Assembly: GCF_016860605.1 (NCBI RefSeq)
Contig: NZ_BNJR01000016.1
Span: 186,001 to 250,000, forward strand
Length of the DNA: 64,000 nucleotides
From: Lentilactobacillus fungorum
GTDB taxonomy: Bacteria; Bacillota; Bacilli; Lactobacillales; Lactobacillaceae
Reading direction: 5' to 3'
The notes under the pieces are model-generated. The model had not been told where the DNA came from. It saw nothing but the letters and a program-made list of their open reading frames with translations, and did no database searches. Positions 37,003 to 44,125 of the stretch are shown here, piece by piece (within the stretch, counting starts at the first letter, position 1; every line of letters starts with the position of its first letter). Made by a program: the position numbers and the translations under genes.

Positions 37003-37428
37003 ATGGCGATGTACGATAATATTTTGGTTCCACTGGATGGTAGTGCAAACTCCAAGAAAGCCTTGGATGTTGCGATCGAATACTCTAAGGTGTTTCACGC
37101 GCAAATCATTGCGCTGTCGGTAGTTCATCATATTAAATATGATTCTGATGCATTGTCGTCCGATATCTATAAGGGCCTATCAACAAATGCACATAAAATT
37201 GTTGAAAGCTGTCGGGATCGAGCTTGGAATCAGGGAATTACTATCAAGGGGGTCGTGGAAGACGGCAATCCCAAACAACGGATCGTTGAATTTGCCAAGG
37301 AAAATGACGTTGATTTAATTATCATGGGTAAGTCGGGGATGAACGCGTTTAACCGGCTCGTTTTAGGATCGACGACTAACCATGTTGTGAGGGATTCAGG
37401 CACCCAAGTGTTGGTTGTCAATGCTTGA
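37003..37428 (+). CDS. Universal stress protein, UspA family
   Basis: Cytoplasmic protein of 141 residues with the Usp fold: YDNILVPLDGSANSKKALDVAIE at the start and the ATP-binding signature GKSGMNAFNRLVLGSTTNHVV (G-2x-G-9x-G-S/T pattern) near the end. ATG 37003 preceded by AAAGGGGAG is chosen over the longer frame. Monocistronic with its own terminator. Probably a nucleotide-binding stress protein. Confidence 0.9.
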   Translation: MAMYDNILVPLDGSANSKKALDVAIEYSKVFHAQIIALSVVHHIKYDSDALSSDIYKGLSTNAHKIVESCRDRAWNQGITIKGVVEDGNPKQRIVEFAKENDVDLIIMGKSGMNAFNRLVLGSTTNHVVRDSGTQVLVVNA

Positions 37429-37446
37429 AAACGATGATTATTTGCA

Positions 37447-37483
37447 AGACTTAGACAAAATTAGGTTGTCTGGGTCTTTTTTT
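37447..37483 (+). terminator. Terminator of the usp gene
   Basis: Arms agacttagacaa and ttgtctgggtct with T7 run. Confidence 0.8.
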
Positions 37484-37519
37484 GGTTGTAAATAGTATAA
37501 TGTAGATAATTGTATGTTT

Positions 37520-37667
37520 TAGGACAGCTGCGCCAGGCAGAAAGCTGCGCCTAAGCTTACTTGCCCAAAAATCCAAGCCCGGGATTTCCGGTCAAGTAAA
37601 CTTAGACTCCGACGGCCGTGAAACGCCTAGCCTATTTGGCGCTTTCTAAACGCCTGGCTCCGCTCAC
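37520..37667 (+). repeat. Structured repeat copy K (long form)
   Basis: Reverse orientation to copies A-J, matching the plus-strand gene pepN downstream. Outer arms CCAGGC and GCCTGG, tip AATCCAAGCCCGGGATTT (one pair shorter on both arms than the AATTCC type), and the same 30-base insert as copy A (gacggccgtgaaacgcctag). Confidence 0.9.
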
Positions 37668-37673
37668 TTTAAC

Positions 37674-37790
37674 AGGACAGCTGCGCAAAGCAGAAAGCTA
37701 CACCTAAGCTCCTTTGTCCAAAAATCCAAGCCCGGGATTTCCGGCCAAAGAAACTTAGGCTCCGCTTTCTAAGCGCTTTGCTCCGCTCAC
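37674..37790 (+). repeat. Structured repeat copy L
   Basis: Short form between copy K and the pepN ribosome binding site. Outer arms AAAGC and GCTTT, inner arms TTTGTCC and GGCCAAA, tip AATCCAAGCCCGGGATTT. Confidence 0.9.
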
Positions 37791-37816
37791 TTTATTTTTA
37801 GGAGGCAATTCAATCA

Positions 37817-40351
37817 ATGGCAGAATTAACCCATTTCTACGAAAAATTCCAACCAACTCATTATGACATTTATCTAGATATTAACCGCCAAACCAAGCAA
37901 TTTTTTGGTAAATCAACGATTACCGGGAATGCTAAACAGCAGACCGTTTCAATTCACCAGAAATTTTTGACGATTGAAGCCGTTCAGGCTGATGGTAAGG
38001 ATGTTTCGTTTCAAGTCGATAACGATAACGAGGCAATTAATATTGATTTGCCTAAAACTGGTGAAACCACGTTGGCTATCACCTTTAATGCCAAGTTGAC
38101 TGATACGATGATGGGCATTTATCCGTCCTACTATGAGGTTGATGGTGTTAAAAAGCAACTCATTGGAACACAATTTGAAACTACTGCTGCTCGCCAAGCG
38201 TTTCCGTGCATTGACGAACCAGAAGCTAAGGCCACCTTTGATTTGGCAATCAAATTTGATGAACACCCCGGCGAAACCATTATCAGTAACATGCCTGAAA
38301 TTCGAAGCGAAAATGGCGTTCACTATTTTGACACAACGCTACGGATGTCAACTTATCTCATCGCCTTTGGTTTCGGCGAACTACAAAGTAAGCAAACTGA
38401 AACTAAGAGTGGCGTTAAGATCGGCGTGTTTGCGACTAAAGCCCATAAAGCTGATGAATTAGACTTTGCTTTAGACATTGCCAAGCGCTCAATTGAATTT
38501 TATGAGGACTTTTATGATACGCCATATCCGCTGCCGCACTCTTGGCAACTGGCATTGCCAGACTTCTCAGCTGGTGCCATGGAGAACTGGGGCCTAGTTA
38601 CCTATCGGGAAGCCTACCTATTATTAGATCCAAAGAATACGTCATTTGAAATGAAGCAATTGGTTGCCACGGTCATTGCCCATGAACTGGCGCATCAATG
38701 GTTTGGTGATTTAGTCACGATGAAGTGGTGGGACGATCTTTGGTTAAACGAAAGTTTTGCCAACATGATGGAATACGTTGCCGTTGATGCGATTCAACCA
38801 GATTGGCACATCTGGGAGGTCTTTCAAACTTCCGAGTCACCGGCGGCCCTGCAGCGGGATGCAACCGATGGCGTTCAACCGGTTCACGTGCAAGTTGAAA
38901 ACCCGGCTGAAATTGATTCAATCTTTGATTCAGCGATCGTCTATGCTAAGGGAGCACGGATGTTGGTCATGGCCCGAGCGTTGGTTGGCGATGACGCACT
39001 TAAAAAGGGGTTGAAGCACTACTTTGACGCCCATAAATTCCATAACGCTACTGGGGCTGACTTGTGGGCCGCATTGGGCGATGCTTCCGGTATGGACGTT
39101 GGCGCAATTATGAATTCCTGGTTGGAACAGCCGGGCTATCCGGTTGTGACCGCTAAAGTTGTTGATGGCAAGCTGACGTTGTCCCAGCAGCAGTTCTTCA
39201 TTGGTGAGGGCAAAGACGTTAACCGAAAGTGGCAGGCCCCACTGAACAGCAATTATGATGCCGTCCCAGAAATTATGGCTGATAAAGAACTCATCATTGG
39301 CGATTATGCCGAACTGCGGCAAAAGGCCGGCAAGCCATTCTTGCTTAACGTAGGTAATAATTCCCATTTCATCGTTCAATATGATGAAACGTTAATGACG
39401 GATATTTTAAATCATGTCAAGTCATTGGACGCCATCTCCCAGTTGCAAATTCTCCAAGACTTGCGCTTATTAGCGGACGGGCGTCAAAATTCTTACGCCA
39501 CCCTAGTGCCACTGTTGCCGAAATTTGCGGGTAGTCAGTCAAACATTGTCAATGCGGCCTTATATCGGGTAGCCAATAATCTGAAGAAATTTGTGACGCC
39601 AAAGTCGGCTGAAGAAAAGCACTTACAGGCTTTCTTTGATCAATTGAGTGCTGATCAAGTTAACCGATTGGGCTTTGAGCCAATACCTGGCGAGTCAAAT
39701 GATGATCAATTGACTCGACCATACGTTTTGAGTGCGGCGTTGTATGCTAAAAACGCAACCGCCATTCAGTCGGCCCATGATTTATTTGTCAAGAACCAAG
39801 ACCACTTAGCTGCTTTATCAGCTGATATCCGGGTGTTTGTCTTGCGCAATGAAGTTAAAAACTTTGGAAGCGCGGACCTATTTAATCAACTACTGGCCGC
39901 TTATCGACAAACCAGCGATGCCAGCTATAAAGCTGATATTTGCGCTGCTTTGACCAGTACGACCGACTCCAAGCTGATTGCCCAACTAGTAGCTCAATTC
40001 GAAGATGCTGATACGATTAAGCCACAGGATCTGCGAGCTTGGTTCCGGGGCGTCCTGGCTAACGACGATGGGCAACAAGCTGCCTGGGATTGGATTCGCA
40101 AGGAATGGCAATGGCTGGAAAAGACTGTCGGCGGCGACATGGAGTTTGCCACCTATATTACCGTGATTGCTAACATTTTCCATACTGCCGATCGACTGGC
40201 AGAATTCAAAGCCTTCTTTGAACCAAAAATTAACACGCCAGGTTTAACCCGTGAAATCAAGATGGACATTAGCGTCATTGAAAGTCGGGTTCATTTGGTT
40301 GGAGATGAGAAGTCAGCGGTTAATGAAGCGGTTGAAAAGGTCGTTCAATAA
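37817..40351 (+). CDS. pepN: Aminopeptidase N
   Basis: Zinc metallopeptidase of the M1 family, 844 residues, the main general aminopeptidase of lactic acid bacteria. GAMEN at 253-257, zinc site HELAH (289-293) with the third ligand Glu312 in NESFA, and the C-terminal helical ERAP1-like domain. No signal peptide, so it acts on peptides in the cytoplasm, such as those imported by Opp. AGGAGG lies 10 bases before ATG. The two structured repeats K and L fill the region directly upstream. Confidence 0.95.
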   Translation: MAELTHFYEKFQPTHYDIYLDINRQTKQFFGKSTITGNAKQQTVSIHQKFLTIEAVQADGKDVSFQVDNDNEAINIDLPKTGETTLAITFNAKLTDTMMGIYPSYYEVDGVKKQLIGTQFETTAARQAFPCIDEPEAKATFDLAIKFDEHPGETIISNMPEIRSENGVHYFDTTLRMSTYLIAFGFGELQSKQTETKSGVKIGVFATKAHKADELDFALDIAKRSIEFYEDFYDTPYPLPHSWQLALPDFSAGAMENWGLVTYREAYLLLDPKNTSFEMKQLVATVIAHELAHQWFGDLVTMKWWDDLWLNESFANMMEYVAVDAIQPDWHIWEVFQTSESPAALQRDATDGVQPVHVQVENPAEIDSIFDSAIVYAKGARMLVMARALVGDDALKKGLKHYFDAHKFHNATGADLWAALGDASGMDVGAIMNSWLEQPGYPVVTAKVVDGKLTLSQQQFFIGEGKDVNRKWQAPLNSNYDAVPEIMADKELIIGDYAELRQKAGKPFLLNVGNNSHFIVQYDETLMTDILNHVKSLDAISQLQILQDLRLLADGRQNSYATLVPLLPKFAGSQSNIVNAALYRVANNLKKFVTPKSAEEKHLQAFFDQLSADQVNRLGFEPIPGESNDDQLTRPYVLSAALYAKNATAIQSAHDLFVKNQDHLAALSADIRVFVLRNEVKNFGSADLFNQLLAAYRQTSDASYKADICAALTSTTDSKLIAQLVAQFEDADTIKPQDLRAWFRGVLANDDGQQAAWDWIRKEWQWLEKTVGGDMEFATYITVIANIFHTADRLAEFKAFFEPKINTPGLTREIKMDISVIESRVHLVGDEKSAVNEAVEKVVQ

Positions 40352-40376
40352 ATGAATCGGATTAGTTAAAACAAAC

Positions 40377-40418
40377 AAAGAGCATGAACAGAGTTGAATC
40401 TGCACATGCTCTTTTTTG
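40377..40418 (+). terminator. Terminator of pepN
   Basis: Arms aaagagcatg and catgctcttt with T6 run. Confidence 0.85.
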
Positions 40419-40430
40419 TTAGGACATGGC

Positions 40431-40457
40431 GTTATCAATGGAGTCGACTTTGATAAC
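40431..40457. promoter_or_regulatory. Inverted repeat before the ADP-ribosylglycohydrolase gene
   Basis: GTTATCAA and TTGATAAC are perfect 8-base arms around 11 bases, 8 bases before a strong AAAAGGGGG ribosome binding site. Could be an operator or an RNA hairpin affecting translation. Confidence 0.45.
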
Positions 40458-40481
40458 GTGACTGAAAAGGGGGTCGATACT

Positions 40482-41408
40482 ATTCTAAGTAAACAGAGAA
40501 TTAAAAAAATCATCATTGCCAGTATGATTGCCGATGCTTGTGGTGTTCCAGTGGAATCGATGAAACGAGGGACTTTTCAAGTAACGGGGATGACTGGTGG
40601 GGGAACTTATGATCAACCGGCTGGTAGTTGGTCAGACGACTCGTCGCTAACCTTGTGTCTAATGGATAATTTGGTAACCGGCGGCTCCTTGGCCGATTTA
40701 TTTCAGAAAATGATTGCTTACATGATGAACGGTCGTTATACGCCGAGTGGCCAATTATTTGATATTGGCAATGCTACCCGTAAAGCGGTTTTTAACTTTG
40801 CTAAAGGAAGGCCACCCTTAAAATGTGGTGATCAGTCAATTTATGCCAATGGTAATGGCGCACTGATGCGAATTGCGCCCTTGGCAATGACACTGCTTGA
40901 TGAAGCTAATTCAGCAGTTCGAATCCAAACAATCGTGCAATATACGCAAATGACACATGCCCACAACATTTCAATTGTTGGAAGTATCTTATACGTCGAA
41001 TTATTACGAGCACTTTTAGGTGGTGCTGACTTGCGATCGGCTCTGGAGCCACTTTACCAAAAGGTTGCTGAAATGCCGGCTTATGCAAAGGATAGTCGTC
41101 AATACAAGCATTTGGCCGATCCTAATTTTGACCAGCAGCCGATTTCAGCAGTCAAATCAACGGGTTACGTGGTTGATTCACTTGAGGCTGCCGTTTGGGT
41201 TAATGAGCAAGCAAAGACATACCAAGAAGTCGTGCTTACCGCTGTTAATCTTGATGATGACACGGATACGATCGCCCAGCTGGCGGCATTTATGTTTGCT
41301 TGCAGCCATGAAATGATTGATATTCCAGCCGACTGGCAGCAGACATTGGTAATGACGGCTGAGGCTCGCCAAATTATGACTGCTTTTGCTGAGAAATTTG
41401 GCGAATAG
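40482..41408 (+). CDS. ADP-ribosylglycohydrolase family protein, probable AUU start
   Basis: Predicted hydrolase of 308 residues that removes ADP-ribose from proteins or small molecules. The fold signatures are IADACGVPVE near the start, SWSDDSSLTLCLMDNL (magnesium-binding Asp pair) at about 45-60, GNGALMRIAPLA in the middle, TQMTHAHN, and the second metal site LDDDTDTIAQ near the C-terminus. The frame runs back into the pepN terminator, so the start lies inside. AAAAGGGGG at 40465-40473 points to ATT at 40482 (8 bases), which also gives the family N-terminus; GTG 40458 is the alternative. Confidence 0.8.
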   Translation: MLSKQRIKKIIIASMIADACGVPVESMKRGTFQVTGMTGGGTYDQPAGSWSDDSSLTLCLMDNLVTGGSLADLFQKMIAYMMNGRYTPSGQLFDIGNATRKAVFNFAKGRPPLKCGDQSIYANGNGALMRIAPLAMTLLDEANSAVRIQTIVQYTQMTHAHNISIVGSILYVELLRALLGGADLRSALEPLYQKVAEMPAYAKDSRQYKHLADPNFDQQPISAVKSTGYVVDSLEAAVWVNEQAKTYQEVVLTAVNLDDDTDTIAQLAAFMFACSHEMIDIPADWQQTLVMTAEARQIMTAFAEKFGE

Positions 41409-41690
41409 GCAACCAATCGCATAAGTTGATTAGTAGACTAGGCAAAAATTGCTTGTTACAAAAACATAACACACTTGAAAAGAAACGCGTGAGGGACTAT
41501 CTTGGCAGACTTTTGAAATGTAATATTTTTTGAGCCAGTGCCACCTCGTATTGTAACCTGAGCTAATTTATCGTAAGTTAGTACAGTGTTAGATCAACAT
41601 GAACTTGATATGCGGAATTGCTGATTCAAAATGGTGAGTAATTGAATACATATCGCACGGAATAAACAATTAATATGAGGTGGCTTTTAA
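41409..41690. other. Intergenic region before the lysozyme gene
   Basis: No coding frame with a ribosome binding site, hairpin or repeat recognised. Presumably holds the lysozyme promoter. Confidence 0.3.
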
Positions 41691-42611
41691 ATGCAGACAG
41701 GAAAAGGTAAATTTAGAGTTGTTTTGCTATCGATACTGACGGTGATTCTTTCGTTCACATTATTTGGACAACTTAAGGCGTCAGCCAGTTCGACAATTAT
41801 CCCTGATATTTCTGAATGGCAGGGAAAGCTAACAGACTCGCAGGTATCTCAGCTTAAGGGCCAAGTACCCTTCATTATCAATCGACGTCAATATGGCGCC
41901 AACTATGTTGATAAGTACGCTACTAGCAACACGAACTTATACGTAAAGTATGGAATTCCGTTTGGGGAATATGATTATGCGACCTTTACCAGTGCTGCCA
42001 GTGCTAAGAACGAAGCTAAATTGTTCTACCAACGATCCAATAAGAATGCCAAATTTTATGTACTGGATTATGAAGAAAATGACGTAACTTCTGGATCAAC
42101 TAATTCAGCTGTTAAAGCATGGTATAATGAGATGCGGTCGTTGACTAGTAAAAAGTTAGTCTTTTATTCTTATCAATCATTTGCAACAACTTATGCTAAT
42201 TCAGCTAGGAAGTCCTTTGATGCGCAGTGGATTGCCAATTATTCATCGAAGCCGACCATTCAAACTGATTTATGGCAATATACTAATAAGAAGTATATTC
42301 CTGCCCTTAAGGAATCCGTTGATGCCAGCACCATCCTAAATTCCAGCAAGCCAATTACTTGGTGGGTGGGGGGAACCCAATCCACAGCTGTAAAAGCCAC
42401 GTACTTCTCTAGTGCGGTGACGTCGGTTACAACGACTAAGAAGATTTATCTATACGATTCAACTTCCTTTAAGAAGGCCAACCGGGTTACGGAAGTTGAG
42501 CCGGGCACCACTATTCAAGTGAGCGACTTAAAGCAACGCTCAACTGGTTCGTATTATTTTGTAACGGCTGATGGCAAATACCTAACTGCCAACAAGAATT
42601 ACGTTGAATAG
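41691..42611 (+). CDS. Secreted GH25 lysozyme (muramidase)
   Basis: Peptidoglycan hydrolase of 306 residues. Signal peptide to about residue 33 (VVLLSILTVILSFTLFGQLK, cleavage near ASAS). GH25 domain about 36-225 with IPDISEWQG at the start and the catalytic acidic cluster FYVLDYEEN, then DLWQYTNKKYIP. The C-terminal about 75 residues (KIYLYDSTSFKKANRVTEVE, YYFVTADGKYLTANKNYV) look like a DUF5776/SLAP-type wall-binding module. Preceded by TGAGGTGG. Likely acts in wall turnover; 33 bases upstream of a lipoprotein gene. Confidence 0.87.
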   Translation: MQTGKGKFRVVLLSILTVILSFTLFGQLKASASSTIIPDISEWQGKLTDSQVSQLKGQVPFIINRRQYGANYVDKYATSNTNLYVKYGIPFGEYDYATFTSAASAKNEAKLFYQRSNKNAKFYVLDYEENDVTSGSTNSAVKAWYNEMRSLTSKKLVFYSYQSFATTYANSARKSFDAQWIANYSSKPTIQTDLWQYTNKKYIPALKESVDASTILNSSKPITWWVGGTQSTAVKATYFSSAVTSVTTTKKIYLYDSTSFKKANRVTEVEPGTTIQVSDLKQRSTGSYYFVTADGKYLTANKNYVE

Positions 42612-42644
42612 GCTCAACAGAGAAATGAACGACGGAGGTAAACA

Positions 42645-43502
42645 ATGAAGTTATACAAATTAGGTGGCGTTTTATTACTCAGTCTCATCCTCGTAGGTTG
42701 CGGCAATAGCAGTAGTTCCAGCAAAGGAAATAATAGTGAGTCCAAAACGGATATGCAAAACAGCAGCTCTAAAAGTGCCAGCAGTTCTACTTCCACTCAG
42801 AGTAGTTCAAGCTCAAGCAGCCAGGCCAGCACGGCTTCAAGTACCATCCAATCCAAAACAGGTCAAAACCCGCAGACAACTAACGGCCGTTATGACTTTG
42901 CTTCATTAACGAAGCAGTTGGCTGCTAAATTGCCAAATACGTTGTTACCACAATCAACTGGTCTTGGGCAAACTGCTAAGGCGGTCCATATTCGTTATGA
43001 AGGGAACGCTACTAACAGTACCATTTATTATAGTTTAGGCAACAAGCCGCTCCAGTTAAATGATTCAAGCCTCAAGTCAGAGCAGCCTTACGCAACGTTA
43101 ACTAAGAAGTCGTATGCCTCATCAAGTTCGGCTCAAAGTAACCTAGACTATACAAGCGCTAAGGAAAATGCCAGCTTGCCAAAGATTGACCTTGGTCACT
43201 CGATTACCGGCCATACCCAAGGTGGTGCTGGTCAGCAATACATTTCTTGGAATGAAGGTAACTGGTCGATCAATGTTCACGGCAGCAAGCTTAACAATAC
43301 GTCACCGAAGCAACTGGCAACGTCAATGGTAACGATGTTTGAGAGCTATTCATTACCAGCGCCAAAGACTCAAGGAAGCATTAAGTTTAGCGTGGGAACG
43401 GGTCAAGACCAAACCATCTCATGGCAAGATAATAATGTGATTTACACGTTGAAGACTAATGACCATGCGGTTGGCATTCGAATGGCCGCAAGTATGAAAT
43501 AA
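42645..43502 (+). CDS. Uncharacterised lipoprotein
   Basis: 285 residues. Signal peptide with lipobox LILVGC, then a Ser/Lys/Asn-rich linker to about residue 75, then a globular domain (NGRYDFASLTKQLAAKLPNT, VHIRYEGNATNSTIYYSLG, GHTQGGAGQQYISWNEGNWS). Domain not recognised. GGAGG before the ATG. It follows the lysozyme gene closely and may be cotranscribed; a terminator follows. Confidence 0.75.
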   Translation: MKLYKLGGVLLLSLILVGCGNSSSSSKGNNSESKTDMQNSSSKSASSSTSTQSSSSSSSQASTASSTIQSKTGQNPQTTNGRYDFASLTKQLAAKLPNTLLPQSTGLGQTAKAVHIRYEGNATNSTIYYSLGNKPLQLNDSSLKSEQPYATLTKKSYASSSSAQSNLDYTSAKENASLPKIDLGHSITGHTQGGAGQQYISWNEGNWSINVHGSKLNNTSPKQLATSMVTMFESYSLPAPKTQGSIKFSVGTGQDQTISWQDNNVIYTLKTNDHAVGIRMAASMK

Positions 43503-43514
43503 CAATGATTGTTG

Positions 43515-43546
43515 AAAAATACTGGTAGATTGCCAGTATTTTTTTA
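43515..43546 (+). terminator. Terminator before the cop operon
   Basis: Arms aaaaatactgg and ccagtattttt with 7-base loop and T run. Confidence 0.85.
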
Positions 43547-43559
43547 TAAGCTTCTGGTT

Positions 43560-43569
43560 TACATTTGTA
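43560..43569. promoter_or_regulatory. cop box 1 (CopY operator)
   Basis: TACATTTGTA matches the cop box TACANNTGTA exactly and sits 104 bases before copY. Confidence 0.85.
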
Positions 43570-43580
43570 ACTTGATGGTT

Positions 43581-43590
43581 TACAATCGTA
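43581..43590. promoter_or_regulatory. cop box 2 (CopY operator)
   Basis: TACAATCGTA matches TACANNTGTA with one mismatch, 21 bases (two helical turns) from box 1, the usual paired layout. Confidence 0.75.
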
Positions 43591-43672
43591 GCCGATAAGT
43601 GAAATTAATATTATTGAGTGAACAACAAAGATGGTATCCGATATGTGCCGATAATTAAAGGAGCATAATAAT

Positions 43673-44125
43673 ATGATTGATGCAAAAAACGTGACAATTT
43701 CAGATTCTGAATGGGAAGTGATGAGAGCCCTTTGGACAATGGGTAAGCCCACCAGCCGAGAGTTAATTGACGCGATGGCTGGATTAAAGGGCTGGTCTGC
43801 ATCAACAACTAAAACGCTCCTTCACCGGTTGATTGAAAAGGGAGCGGTTAATAAAATTGGGGCGGCCCGTCCGTTTGTTTATCAAGCTGAAGTAGGGGAA
43901 GCACCCTCAATGGTTGCAGCTGCTAACGACTTGTTCGACCACATGTGCGCAATGCGGGCCGGCGCGACCATTGCCAGTGTCATTGAAAGTCGAGAGTTAT
44001 CGAAAAACGACATTGCAAAGTTGCAGTCGATCCTAGCTGAAAAAGCCAAAACGGCACCGGAAAAAGTTGAATGTAATTGTTTGCCTGGACATCACATGTG
44101 TAAGGAGGTTGATGACGATGGCTAA
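43673..44125 (+). CDS. copY: Copper-responsive repressor CopY/TcrY
   Basis: BlaI/MecI-type winged-helix repressor of 150 residues. N-terminal DNA-binding domain (ISDSEWEVMRALWTMGKPTS, WSASTTKTLLHRLIEKGAV) and a C-terminal metal site CNCLPGHHMC at 134-143, where copper displaces zinc and releases DNA. The spacing CxC-6x-C with a His pair differs from the canonical CxC-4x-CxC, so the fourth ligand may be His. Two cop boxes precede it. Its 3' end overlaps copB by 8 bases. Confidence 0.92.
   Translation: MIDAKNVTISDSEWEVMRALWTMGKPTSRELIDAMAGLKGWSASTTKTLLHRLIEKGAVNKIGAARPFVYQAEVGEAPSMVAAANDLFDHMCAMRAGATIASVIESRELSKNDIAKLQSILAEKAKTAPEKVECNCLPGHHMCKEVDDDG

Noticed and set aside
40416-40481. N-terminal extension of the ADP-ribosylglycohydrolase to TTG 40416
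   Set aside because: The TTG lies in the T run of the pepN terminator and the extra residues do not resemble the family.
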